A stretch of DNA of 28,791 bases from Saccoglossus kowalevskii. Taxonomy: Eukaryota; Hemichordata; Enteropneusta; Harrimaniidae. Below are positions 10,486 to 18,982 of the stretch, one piece after another (the first letter of the stretch is position 1; each line of letters begins with the position of its first letter). Location of the stretch: assembly GCF_000003605.2 (NCBI RefSeq), contig NW_003158724.1, forward strand, positions 46,890-75,680, given 5' to 3'. Made by a program: the position numbers and the translations under genes. The notes below the pieces were generated by a model. It saw only the letters and a list, made by a program, of their open reading frames with translations, ran no database searches and was not told where the DNA came from.

Positions 10486-10552
10486 GAATATTATGTATCC
10501 TTTTTATCAAACTGTTTACTATGGTGATATGCTTGGCAGAGGGGATTGGATG
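10486..10552 (+). other. Candidate internal exon, 67 bp (hypothesis)
   Basis: This is one of the few places where both splice consensus sites bracket an open frame. A pyrimidine tract ending TATCTTCTTTCCCAG precedes it, and ATG|GTAAGTAA follows. In one frame it reads NIMYPFYQTVYYGDMLGRGD and then WM, ending in phase 0; a second frame is also open and one is closed. The enclosing stop-free frame runs 10313-10582. It matches no domain I recognise and there is no neighbouring exon to join to, so it may be a fortuitous pair of splice sites. Confidence 0.15.
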
Positions 10553-10582
10553 GTAAGTAACCAGCAATTCCAGGGAAGTTGA

Positions 10583-11792
10583 AACAAACTGCTAGGGTAT
10601 TTTCAGTATTTGATGGATTTTTCTGTCCATTATAAGAAATACGCATATTGCTTTAAAAAAAAGATATGCATGAAATAATATCAAGTGAGCCAAAACGTTA
10701 AAAAAAACAACAACTGCTATTCACACTACCTTTTGTCATAATCTAGACCTATATATCGGTAGGTACCCATACAGAACCTTTTTTTTCCCTAACACTGACC
10801 TCAGAATTAATAACAAATGGTAAATTATCAAACACCGCCTGACGTATTAAACAAACATGCGTCAATGCAAATTCATGCATCAAATCACTATAACACTTGA
10901 ATGCAGGAAGAAAAATATCATGTTCGTCTGAAACTTGTCACTGTAGGAGGCACGCTACCATACAGGAAACGCAGTCTATGGGACAAATCACAGGGGACAA
11001 TGCTGACCAACCTTTCTTTACTGTTATTGCTGACTGTGCTGATCAGAACCAGACAGGATACACAAGTCGTCAATAAATGGCATTATTGCAATTAGATCAG
11101 GAGGACCCATCAGAACAATGTGGAACTCAGCCAAGTATTATGAAAATAGCTAACACTGAAAAAAATGTATACAGTTTAGAAATTCACTAAGTGTCTGTGT
11201 CTGTAATATGTTCAATTGAAACAAGAGGTATGCCCTGAATGTGTTTTGTTTTTTCAGGATAAATTCTAGGGTACACATACTGCACTCATCAAGAAGAAAA
11301 TAGTTGGAGAAAACATCACAACCTGGAGCAGAGACATTCAAAAGAATACTGTAGACTGTAGCTTTTCTGTTCTAGACAGTGGTATCATCATTTGGGAGAA
11401 AATTGCAATTTGTTACACTACTCAAGAGTTCACAGAGATCTAGAATTGATATTATACATGTGTTTAACAATGTTGATGTAATTAATTAAATAATTAACAA
11501 GTTAATAAACTGTCATTATTCAGCATGACAAGGTAATAAATTATACATGCACAGAAAGGTGATTGCTCACTACCAGCAGCAATTACACCACATCACCAGT
11601 AGCTATTGAATGATGATACATTTATTCCAAATGAAATCTCCATTCCTCTGCAAAGCTAGTCTTGTTCATGTAATAAATCATTTTGTCCTTGGTAACAAAT
11701 AGACATTTCCATACTGTCCTTGAAAAAAAACAGTAAACGTAAAATTTGACAGCTTATTTCATCTACCACTTGCTCTGGTTGGTTGTTTCCAG
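10583..11792. other. Non-coding stretch, no gene recognised
   Basis: AT-rich with several short frames (10901-11095 plus, 11150-11341 minus) lacking domains. A good acceptor-like GTTTTTTCAG ends near 11257 but the three frames after it close within about 15 codons and there is no donor. AATTAATTAAATAATTAAC near 11481 is low-complexity. Confidence 0.45.
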
Positions 11793-11885
11793 CGAAGCAG
11801 TCCACAGAGATGCACTGTCTATAACTATGATGTAACCAAACAATACAAAGCACTGATCCATGATGCGGGATATTATACACAGTGA
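11793..11885 (+). other. Candidate terminal exon-like frame (hypothesis)
   Basis: An acceptor-like GGTTGGTTGTTTCCAG is followed by 30 open codons and TGA. The peptide includes SSPQRCTVYNYDVTKQYKAL and ends AGYYTQ. Composition is protein-like but unrecognised. The same DNA is open on the minus strand for 106 codons (11656-11976), so openness here is not strand-specific, and chance is likely. Confidence 0.1.
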
Positions 11886-12476
11886 ATTGAGGCTGTTTTA
11901 CGAGACAACATAGGCATTCCCAAATGGGACTAAACAATGAATAGTACAAGCCGGAAAACCCAGAAATTATTTCCATATCATTACAGTGAAGCCCATGAGA
12001 GGGCTACAAGACTACATCATATTCTAGCCTACTGTATAAATCCAGGGCAAAGAAAAACATGTCAGGCAGCTTATATGAACTTTCACTCCAAAGACACTTC
12101 AATAAATCAAAACATTCATTATTATATCCCATAGAAGATTTATGACAACGATTAAACAGCAGAGACTGGAAAAATTAAAAACTTTCAACATCTGGAGAAG
12201 CTAATAACTCAGAAATCCAAAGTAACAGAGGAAGTAAATTTTATTGCAGCAATTATGTTTAAAATAAAACACTACCTGTCATGAAGAGAGACAGTAGAGA
12301 TTTTGCAATTCTCTATGGGATATCAAGAATCACATAGTGTGAATTGAATTTCCTATTCCATAAGAGAAATGTTGTACTTTATGATGGCTATGACATGTAC
12401 ATGTATATATGCAGAGCCAGAAGGCTTTTAAGATAGAAGTCTACTCAAGAATAACAAGCAGCCTATTGGCTGAGAT
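11886..12476. other. Non-coding stretch, nothing recognised
   Basis: I found no gene, RNA or clear repeat. The sequence up to about 12476 is the 5' flank of the 511-bp element that follows. The short plus frame at 11937-12134 has no domain. Confidence 0.45.
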
Positions 12477-12987
12477 AGCTCCGCTGTTAGAAATGCACAT
12501 TTCAATTAAAGAACTGAAGACATCATCAGAAAATGAACAATATGTATAGTATCAAAGCAATTGGACTTACAGTTTTTAACAAGAAGTCGAAAATATCACT
12601 TTCTACCAAAAATGACTAAAATATTCACCAAAATTAGAGAATTAAAGATATCATTACAAAATGAACAAATCTGAGAGAGGTCCACATGTAGTACCTATAT
12701 ATGTAATATCAAAGCAATTGCACTTGCGGTTTTTAACAAGAAGTCGAAAATATCACTTTTTACCAAAAATGACAAAAATATTCACCAAAATTAGAGAATT
12801 GAAGATATCAACATGAAATGAACAAACCTAAGAGAGGTCTACCCAAGGTACATATACACCAAGTATCAAAGCATTCAGGCTTGTAGTTTTCAAGAAGAAG
12901 TCGAAAAAGTAAAACATTGACACGGACGACGACGACGGACAATCACTCATATGATAAGCTCCGCTCGACAAAGTCGACAGCGGAGCT
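12477..12987 (+). mobile_element. 511-bp non-autonomous element with 11-bp inverted ends, internal repeats and terminal hairpin
   Basis: The left end AGCTCCGCTGT (12477-12487) is the exact reverse complement of the right end ACAGCGGAGCT (12977-12987). Inside, a unit containing AAATGAACAA, then AACAAGAAGTCGAAAATATC, then TTCACCAAAATTAGAGA is repeated. The AAATGAACAA anchor falls at 12531, 12659 and 12816, giving spacings of 128 (a unit with an internal deletion) and 157; the third unit is truncated. It then passes into a CGGACGACGACGACGGAC tract (about 12923-12940) and ends in the hairpin 12957-12987. There is no ORF. From memory, elements with GACGAC tracts and a hairpin followed by TAAAA are widespread in mollusc and other marine invertebrate genomes. 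Their transposon class is not clear to me. Confidence 0.8.
12957..12987 (+). repeat. GC-rich terminal hairpin of the 511-bp element
   Basis: AGCTCCGCT (12957-12965) pairs with AGCGGAGCT (12979-12987), and CGAC (12966-12969) with GTCG (12973-12976), around AAA with a two-base AC bulge. The outer word also occurs at the element's left end, so AGCTCCGCT is present three times: left terminus, inner arm and, inverted, the right terminus. Such a strong stem near a 3' end is reminiscent of terminal hairpins of rolling-circle elements, but I see no proof of that class. Confidence 0.8.
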
Positions 12988-13479
12988 AAAAATAACTAGT
13001 TCATTCAAAATGCATCGGTTGTCTTGCAGCAATATGATATCAATGTAAAAGAAAGAAAAGTTAGCACTAAGAATGACCAACACCATGATTGCAAAACACA
13101 AGAATCAGACAATTTCACAGGTTTCTATAATGGCAAACATTTTTCCACTTCTCAAATTTCTGCTGGTGATCTACATTCATAGGCTTATCAAATTACATAC
13201 CAAGCATGTTGAATTATTTGACATTAAAATCATTTTTAAAAATAGGGTTTCAATGGAATATCGAGTCACTTTGTTGTATGTTAACTGTTCTGGAAATAGT
13301 AACACTTGATTATTTTTATCAATCAACAGAATGCTGGTAACAATAGTCATGCCCCACTGAATATCCACTTCAGGCCTTACCATAATCACAAATTTTACCA
13401 GCAACAACACAGTACAGTACAGTACATGATTACCAACTGTCAGATCACAACAAGGAATGAGAAACCTTAAAGGGTGACA
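12988..13479. other. Non-coding stretch, no gene recognised
   Basis: Overlapping open frames on both strands (13073-13309 plus, 13177-13545 minus) have no domains; the minus one runs into the GC-rich inverted repeat and is not a gene. A short ACAGT triplication lies at about 13410-13426. Confidence 0.45.
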
Positions 13480-13616
13480 GTCGTCGTGCCGCGTCCTGTT
13501 CGATATGGCACTCATAGCAACATATACAACGCATGTAAAATACATTGTTTATTTACATGAAATTCGAACAGGCACTGCGCGACAACCACCGCACTGTGCG
13601 GCGCGGCGACCACCGC
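13480..13616. mobile_element. GC-rich inverted/tandem repeat element in AT-rich surroundings
   Basis: The left arm GTCGTCGTGCCGCGTCCTGTTCG is 13480-13502. The right arm is 13565-13586, with reverse complement GTTGTCGCGCAGTGCCTGTTCG, and the AT-rich spacer is about 62 bases. On the right the arm unit is tandemly duplicated: GCGCGACAACCACCGC (13577-13592) and GCGCGGCGACCACCGC (13601-13616) differ at two positions. CCGCACTGTGCGG (13588-13600) forms a palindrome between them. Likely a short non-autonomous element or its remnant. CpG density is far above the surroundings, so it could alternatively be a regulatory or unmethylated patch. Confidence 0.55.
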
Positions 13617-14729
13617 GTTTTAAGCTTGTATGCTTAAGATTAGCAGAAAGAAGAATGCTACAGGTGTTGAATGTGCTGTGACTAATTAATACGCACTACA
13701 TATAAATATACACATACAAAATAGACAACATCTAGACATTTCACTACACATACACTAATATTTGTTGCACCCAATCACCCACAAACCTTACCCGGTCAAA
13801 CACTGCAGAGCATGCTGCTTAGATTAGATGGTAGTTGTTGATGTGGCCCCCTGATGTATTTCAACCACAATTTGTGCATGCAGACGTCGGCCTGATCAGG
13901 TTTTCACAACTTGGCAAAATTTCAAAAATAGGAACTAGACACTGTAAAATCACTTGACAGCTGCAGACAGGAGATTTTATCATTGGCGCTGGAAACTATT
14001 ACTAAAGCACTATAAGTATATTTTGACAAGGACCTGAAAATCCCTCAGAAAGGTGTCGGTATATAGACCTGATTACTGGCAGCTTTGCCAGTCTACGGCA
14101 TACTTTCATTATCACCACAGTGATATCCTCTTACTTCTATCCTGACTCCCTGTTTTTAAGAAACAACACAAACTACTATTCCCCATACTTAAGCTTGGTT
14201 TCCATTGCAGAGCTATATCAACATGGTTATTTTGGAAATATAATACTATAGAGGCAGCTGCCTAATACTTGTCAGACCCGAGCCATACAAAATATTACCC
14301 CAGTCAAGCACACATTATTAACACATTAGTCTATGCAAGTTTTGTCCCAGCAGGATTGTACAAAGAGGGAGGTAACAGTGGTACCATACTAAAGTATGTA
14401 AAATAAAAAGGTCAATGTAATTTTATTATTCATAAGGGTAAAAACAAGGATGAGATGTAAAAACAGGATGCGACTCCCTGGGGTAAACCATTAGTAAGCT
14501 GCAATATGGTCAGAGTACTTGGTGTGCTGGGAATAGCAAAGCTACTACACGATGAACTAATGAACTATACACAGAGATTATTTTTAAAAGAGAAGTTAAC
14601 GAATCAGTGCAACAAACACATAACTGACATTCACATACAGATTAACAGTCAGACTATAAGACGACTTGTTTTTATTCGTAGCTAATAAAATTGTCTTCTT
14701 TCCCTTTAATTTTCTCTCTGCGTCTACAG
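13617..14729. other. Non-coding stretch, no gene recognised
   Basis: It holds a perfect 7-bp hairpin at 14075-14092 (ACTGGCA/TGCCAGT with a 4-base loop) and a CCTGATCAGG palindrome at about 13901-13910. A minus-strand donor-like CGG|GTAAGG near 13785-13793 has no convincing exon beside it. Confidence 0.45.
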
Positions 14730-14819
14730 ACTAATTTAAAGTTGTGTGTGATGTTGAAAAACCTCTCAAGATCCAGTATGAATTTTTATGAAGTTCTCTC
14801 CCTACTGAACCATCTTTGA
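14730..14819 (+). other. Candidate terminal exon-like frame behind a strong acceptor (hypothesis)
   Basis: The pyrimidine-rich run TTTTCTCTCTGCGTCTACAG, itself preceded by CTTCTTTCCCTTTAA, is among the best acceptor-like sequences in the window. Only one of three frames stays open behind it, for 29 codons, then TGA. It includes NLSRSSMNFYEVLSLLNHL. No domain is recognised and no donor or partner exon was identified. Confidence 0.13.
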
Positions 14820-14902
14820 CAGATGAACTGAGTACACTTCAGTGTCAGTTAGCAGTGCAGTATTCTGCCTCAAACATTTATTCATGATTTTATGGTTGTC
14901 GG

Positions 14903-15322
14903 ATGCAGGTACAGAAAAAGCTAACCAAGAACCAAGATTTCATTGATGAAGCTATCAAAAAAAAAAATAATTGCATATCATACGCAGATGACAACAGTGC
15001 TCCCTCTATGCCTTTTTTTTTAAATTTTTCGAGTGAAATCAGAATATTTTGTTTGCACGAGAGCACAACAGCTTCCAGTTTCAATGACACCTTCCAATGG
15101 TTTGGATTTTCAGTACGACTGTCTTGTTGTTTGGCTAAAGGGCCAAAGATTGAACAGCATAAAACAACACACAACCCACAGATAAGTACAGAACAAAATG
15201 TCCAAGACAAAGCGCCAATGCTTTGGGCCAGAATGACTAACTTGTCAGAAGAATACTGTAATAATTGCAAGACTAAATTGTGGATCATGATTCTACAGCA
15301 ATTCTATCCAAAACATATGTAA
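14903..15322 (+). other. Long open frame, 139 codons, doubtful gene
   Basis: This is one of the longest stop-free frames in the window. Its first part reads VQKKLTKNQDFIDEAIKKKN and then NCISYADDNSAPSMP, which looks protein-like, and a GGATGCAG acceptor-like site overlaps the ATG. The later part is cysteine/phenylalanine-mixed and not convincing. YADD recalls the reverse-transcriptase active-site motif, but none of the flanking RT motifs are present, so I treat that as coincidence. A 132-codon frame on the minus strand (14890-15288) overlaps it almost fully, showing that this DNA is simply poor in stops on both strands. At most one is real. Confidence 0.13.
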
Positions 15323-15562
15323 AAGGCATTAGATATAGAGACTTGGATATACTACACGTAGTCGTAGGTGAATATTGTGGTGAGATAATACATACAAATG
15401 AAGCCAATTTGATATACACATGTTGACAACAAATATCACGGCTTTAGCATTTAGCATTTTATATCACAACTGCAACACATCAAAAAATATCTTGATTCAT
15501 TTTGTTGAGTATCCCAGGGAGATATCAAGCTGGTCACAGAATGTCATCATTTTCTATTTTAG
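15323..15562. other. Gap between two exon-like frames
   Basis: AT-rich. The plus frame 15420-15617 overlaps the acceptor and exon-like segment that follow, in a different register, and has no domain. Nothing else is seen. Confidence 0.4.
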
Positions 15563-15655
15563 TATGTCAAGACGTCCTTGGAATTTAATAGTATCAGTTC
15601 TGACAATTTATGGGTGAGAGAACTAAAGCAGAAACGCAATAAACCTCTTTTTTGA
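15563..15655 (+). other. Candidate exon-like frame with acceptor and possible donor (hypothesis)
   Basis: The acceptor ATCATTTTCTATTTTAG is followed by 30 open codons and TGA. The first 17 codons read YVKTSLEFNSISSDNLW and are followed by GTGAGAG, which could be a donor giving a 51-bp phase 0-0 exon. Without splicing the frame continues VRELKQKRNKPLF to the stop, and an AATAAA lies inside at about 15638. The peptide is hydrophilic and natural-looking but unrecognised. It lies 0.25 kb after the 139-codon frame on the same strand. Confidence 0.14.
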
Positions 15656-18591
15656 CGTTATCAATATTTGAGAAGTGACAACAAAAGTAACATACTTCTT
15701 TTAATCAAAATCATCATAGCATGCCTAAATTAATATTTAACATCAGCAGAATGGAACAAAATATAGAACAATAATAAGTGTATACAGGGGTCATGTAATG
15801 CAGGTGTCTTTGCTGACAGCAGTCAAGAGTAAAACTCTCCTTTGTATAACCATTTCCCATGAGACCTGACTACAGGACATAGAGTCTCTTCTCCAAGAAT
15901 GAATACTACATGCATTTTCCTGAATCCCTATGACAGGAGGCCTCCAGAGGATTTCCCAAGATTTATTAAACAAATTTCTGAGGTCACATCTTCTTTCTCA
16001 AAGGAAACAGGAAGGCTGATTAGATGTTAATCTGTTGTATGATAATTTTAAAGAAACAACATTGAATAAATTTTGTTGGAACAATTGTTTGAATTAATAA
16101 AGATAGAAGTCCTTTACCAATTTCAATTTGAAAATGATGCATTTATAATGAGTTTTGTAATTCTGATATTCATCATTATTTCTCAAAGAGAAAAGTTACA
16201 TACAAGTTAACGATATATATATTCAGCAAATTTTTTAACAATAAAATGACATGAAAATCATCAAATGTAAAATGGTTTGACAAAAAATATTGTTCAATAA
16301 GAGTGATTTCAAAACATGCATCTACAATGCCAACACCTTCCACCCCTCTGTACAATAGAATATTCTATCCATAACTGCAGGTATTAAAACATGGGGGAAG
16401 TACACATAAAGGACATGCACTCACTCACTACAGTAGGTACAATGAGCTGATAAAACATTTGCCTTTTTTTTTATTTCTTGAAACCAGTGTGGCAAAATAT
16501 CTCGATTGTAATAAAATTGGGGGTCTTTGAACTATTTTTAATTCATTTCACATTACAGTAGTTAAATGGCAGAAGTAATTTGCATATAAACACTGTGGTG
16601 ACCATAACAATAGCAACATTACTAGCTTTACAAAAATTTGCTGAAATAATATGCCTTTTTTTATTACCATCATTAGCAGTGTGCACAATATTGCCTATGA
16701 TATACAGACTTTAAAGTAAAGGGATATTTGCATACAGTATAACATCACTCATAACCCCCATCAGTTATGTGCAATATTATGAATATTATGAAATAAACCA
16801 CTGTGAATGCCACACTTGTGACCTGGCGAGTTACAGAAATGATTATATTTCCAAGAAGCATATGCTGTGGAAACAAAAAATGTTCAATATCCCGTGACTG
16901 GGTCCATATTTCAGATTGAAAATAACTGATTACTTTGATTTTCAATTTGAATGGATTTCTCCATCTGTTGAAATACAATCAGCCTGGCTGGCTGGCCACG
17001 TTAGGCGGTGTCTAATGTTTTCATTTCACCGTTACAATATTATACAATATACAATGAGTTATTCAATTTGAAAAGTAATTACATTCCTACTACCACAAAG
17101 AGATAATGCAACTGGGCGTATTTCAACAAAATGCAATAAAGCTCTTCACTTTTCAATTTCACATTTCAAAATAAATGGAGTGGGAGACAGATTATTACTA
17201 TTTTCGAAAAAACCACAAACTAGTTATTATACTGCATCACAAAAAACTACATTTTGACAACCCCAAAATGAACACCCATTTTAGTTCACAAAATGTACAC
17301 AGTGATTAGAAATTACAACAATCTTAGATTAGAGTATGCTAACTATCACTTTCATTCCACCAGACAATATTTAGTCAGAAAAAAATTAAATCATCATCAA
17401 ATTTCTAGTCAGAAAAAATCAACGATTTACTTATTATTTATAGGTGTGAACCAATAAATCTAATACATGTAGTAGAAAGTATACAATAAAAAATTATAGT
17501 CAAGTTGTGTTATTATCAAAAATTATCTCCAACAAGACTCCAGGTCTCATTAATATTCTAATTCATTCATTTCATTTGGCCGGGAGAGATAACAACAAAA
17601 TGAGTGGTGTATAATTCTTCCAGTTTTACAATGAATACTTACAAAAAACAGCCCCTTCAGTCTTTTTAAATTACATGGATGTACACCTTATATAATTCAG
17701 TAATATTAAGTTAAAGAAACCCATGACAGGCCTCTAAAGCCTCAAACATCCAATACAGTAAGTTATATTTAGTAGTCCATCAATGAATAATAGTAATTTA
17801 GCTTTGATTCTTTTATGTGCTTCTGCATTGATTAATAATTGATGTAGTTTATACAATAATAAGTCTAATATTAAAAGATACATTTAAGTGTGTCAAGGCG
17901 ACGAGTCAAGGTGACGATTTGTTAGGTTTACAATGGTCTATCACATGACATATACACATGTTAAGCAAACATGACTGCTACTACATTTACAGACTTATAA
18001 TGTCAAAATGACAGAAATGTCTGCTGCGAATGACCTCATTCAGTGTCACACAGGAAAGTGCTTTAATTAGTCTACAGAGTGCCTTTAATACAATAACAGT
18101 GCTAACATGACATGCCCTTAGCTTGTCACAACAATAGCCCGATTTCAATAACTATTAAAATCATACAACTTCAAAAAATGTTAACAATGATGATGAACAA
18201 GAATAAGTTATCTGGATTTAACTGTGTTACAACAATTGATCACTTAATAGAGAAGAAACGTGTCTTTTTAGGTTTAACAAGTTATTTGATCAGACAAAAC
18301 CAAACCGGAAACTAATTATTAACACAATAGTTAAAGCTACTGCTAAAACTAATTTGAATTCCATTTTGTATTTCATTCTAATTGCATTTCATTACGCTAC
18401 TTAAATATTCATCATGTCATAAATTACCATAAACAGCTTCAAAGCATTATGAATCAGAGAAAATTCCTCTGGGATTCTTTAGACAGGGAGTCACAGTGAC
18501 TTTCTGGAAAATTATAGCAAACAAACAAACACTGTCCAATGATCATATCAAAAAAATGTCTTGCGACAAACATTGAATGGTTCACAGTATC
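15656..18591. other. Long non-coding stretch, no gene recognised
   Basis: AT-rich throughout. It includes a CTGG/GGCT run at about 16983-16997 and a 13-bp tandem duplication at 17893-17918. GGGAGAGATAAC at about 17582-17593 is a variant of the GGGAGATAA word near 84. Frames at 15791-15973 minus, 16745-16978 minus and 18112-18315 plus have no domain. Confidence 0.45.
17893..17918 (+). repeat. 13-bp tandem duplication
   Basis: TCAAGGCGACGAG is followed directly by TCAAGGTGACGAT, with two differences. It is a small local duplication of higher G+C than its flanks. No function is evident. Confidence 0.6.
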
Positions 18592-18809
18592 TACTGTAAA
18601 GGGGGTAATTATTTACTTGGTTTTAATTTAGCTTATTTCGCTGACTGGAAAATGCGCTAAATTAAAACCCAGTGAATATGTAAAATTTAGCATAGAATAC
18701 AATGTACATTATCTAAATGACAAAACCGTGAATTTAAAACCCACTGAATATGACTGAAATGGCAAATCAGTGAAATTTAAACCCAGTGAAAATTAGTCAT
18801 TTTACAGTA
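18592..18809. mobile_element. Palindromic MITE-like element, TACTGTA...TACAGTA type, copy 2
   Basis: TACTGTAAA (18592-18600) and TTTACAGTA (18801-18809) are exact inverted repeats, and TA dinucleotides form both ends. The interior carries three copies of a TTTAAAACCCAGTGAA-type word (about 18659-18680, 18728-18753 and 18768-18793), plus the inverse TTTCGCTGACTGG near 18637. This is the same architecture as 398-586, where the word is AAAATAAATTCCAGCGAA, so the two appear to be related subfamilies. No ORF is present. Confidence 0.7.
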
Positions 18810-18954
18810 TTCTACTCTTTTGTATATTTATAAACATTAAAATTGATGTTCATAATTAAAAGCAAATAACTAAAACTATTTTAGCCTTTTGGTCACCCAA
18901 TTTACTGGGGCACATTACTTGGAAAATATGATGGGACACATCTGAACACACATA
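18810..18954. other. Spacer between MITE-like element and microsatellite
   Basis: AT-rich. The last part (TTACTGGGGCACATTACTTG onward) leads into the CAGA run and may be the body of a decayed element with a GACA-rich tail, by analogy with the GACGAC tract of the 511-bp element. That is inference only. Confidence 0.3.
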
Positions 18955-18982
18955 GACGGACAGACAGACAGACAGACAGACT
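18955..18982 (+). repeat. (CAGA)n microsatellite
   Basis: GACGGACAGACAGACAGACA continuing to CAGACTG gives about six CAGA units, preceded by one GACG variant. It is a simple-sequence repeat, likely length-polymorphic. Confidence 0.9.

Noticed and set aside
13785-13815. Minus-strand donor-like CGG|GTAAGG with nearby CTGCAG acceptor
   Set aside because: The implied exon is only 11-23 bp, and longer versions contain stops in all frames.
14984-14995. YADD motif suggesting reverse transcriptase
   Set aside because: Only the four residues match; none of the other RT motifs or a plausible fingers/palm context is present in any frame nearby.
14890-15288. 132-codon minus-strand frame, hydrophobic and cysteine-rich
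   Set aside because: It lies antisense to the 139-codon plus frame; at most one can be real. The hydrophobicity follows from T-rich DNA and there is no recognisable topology or family.
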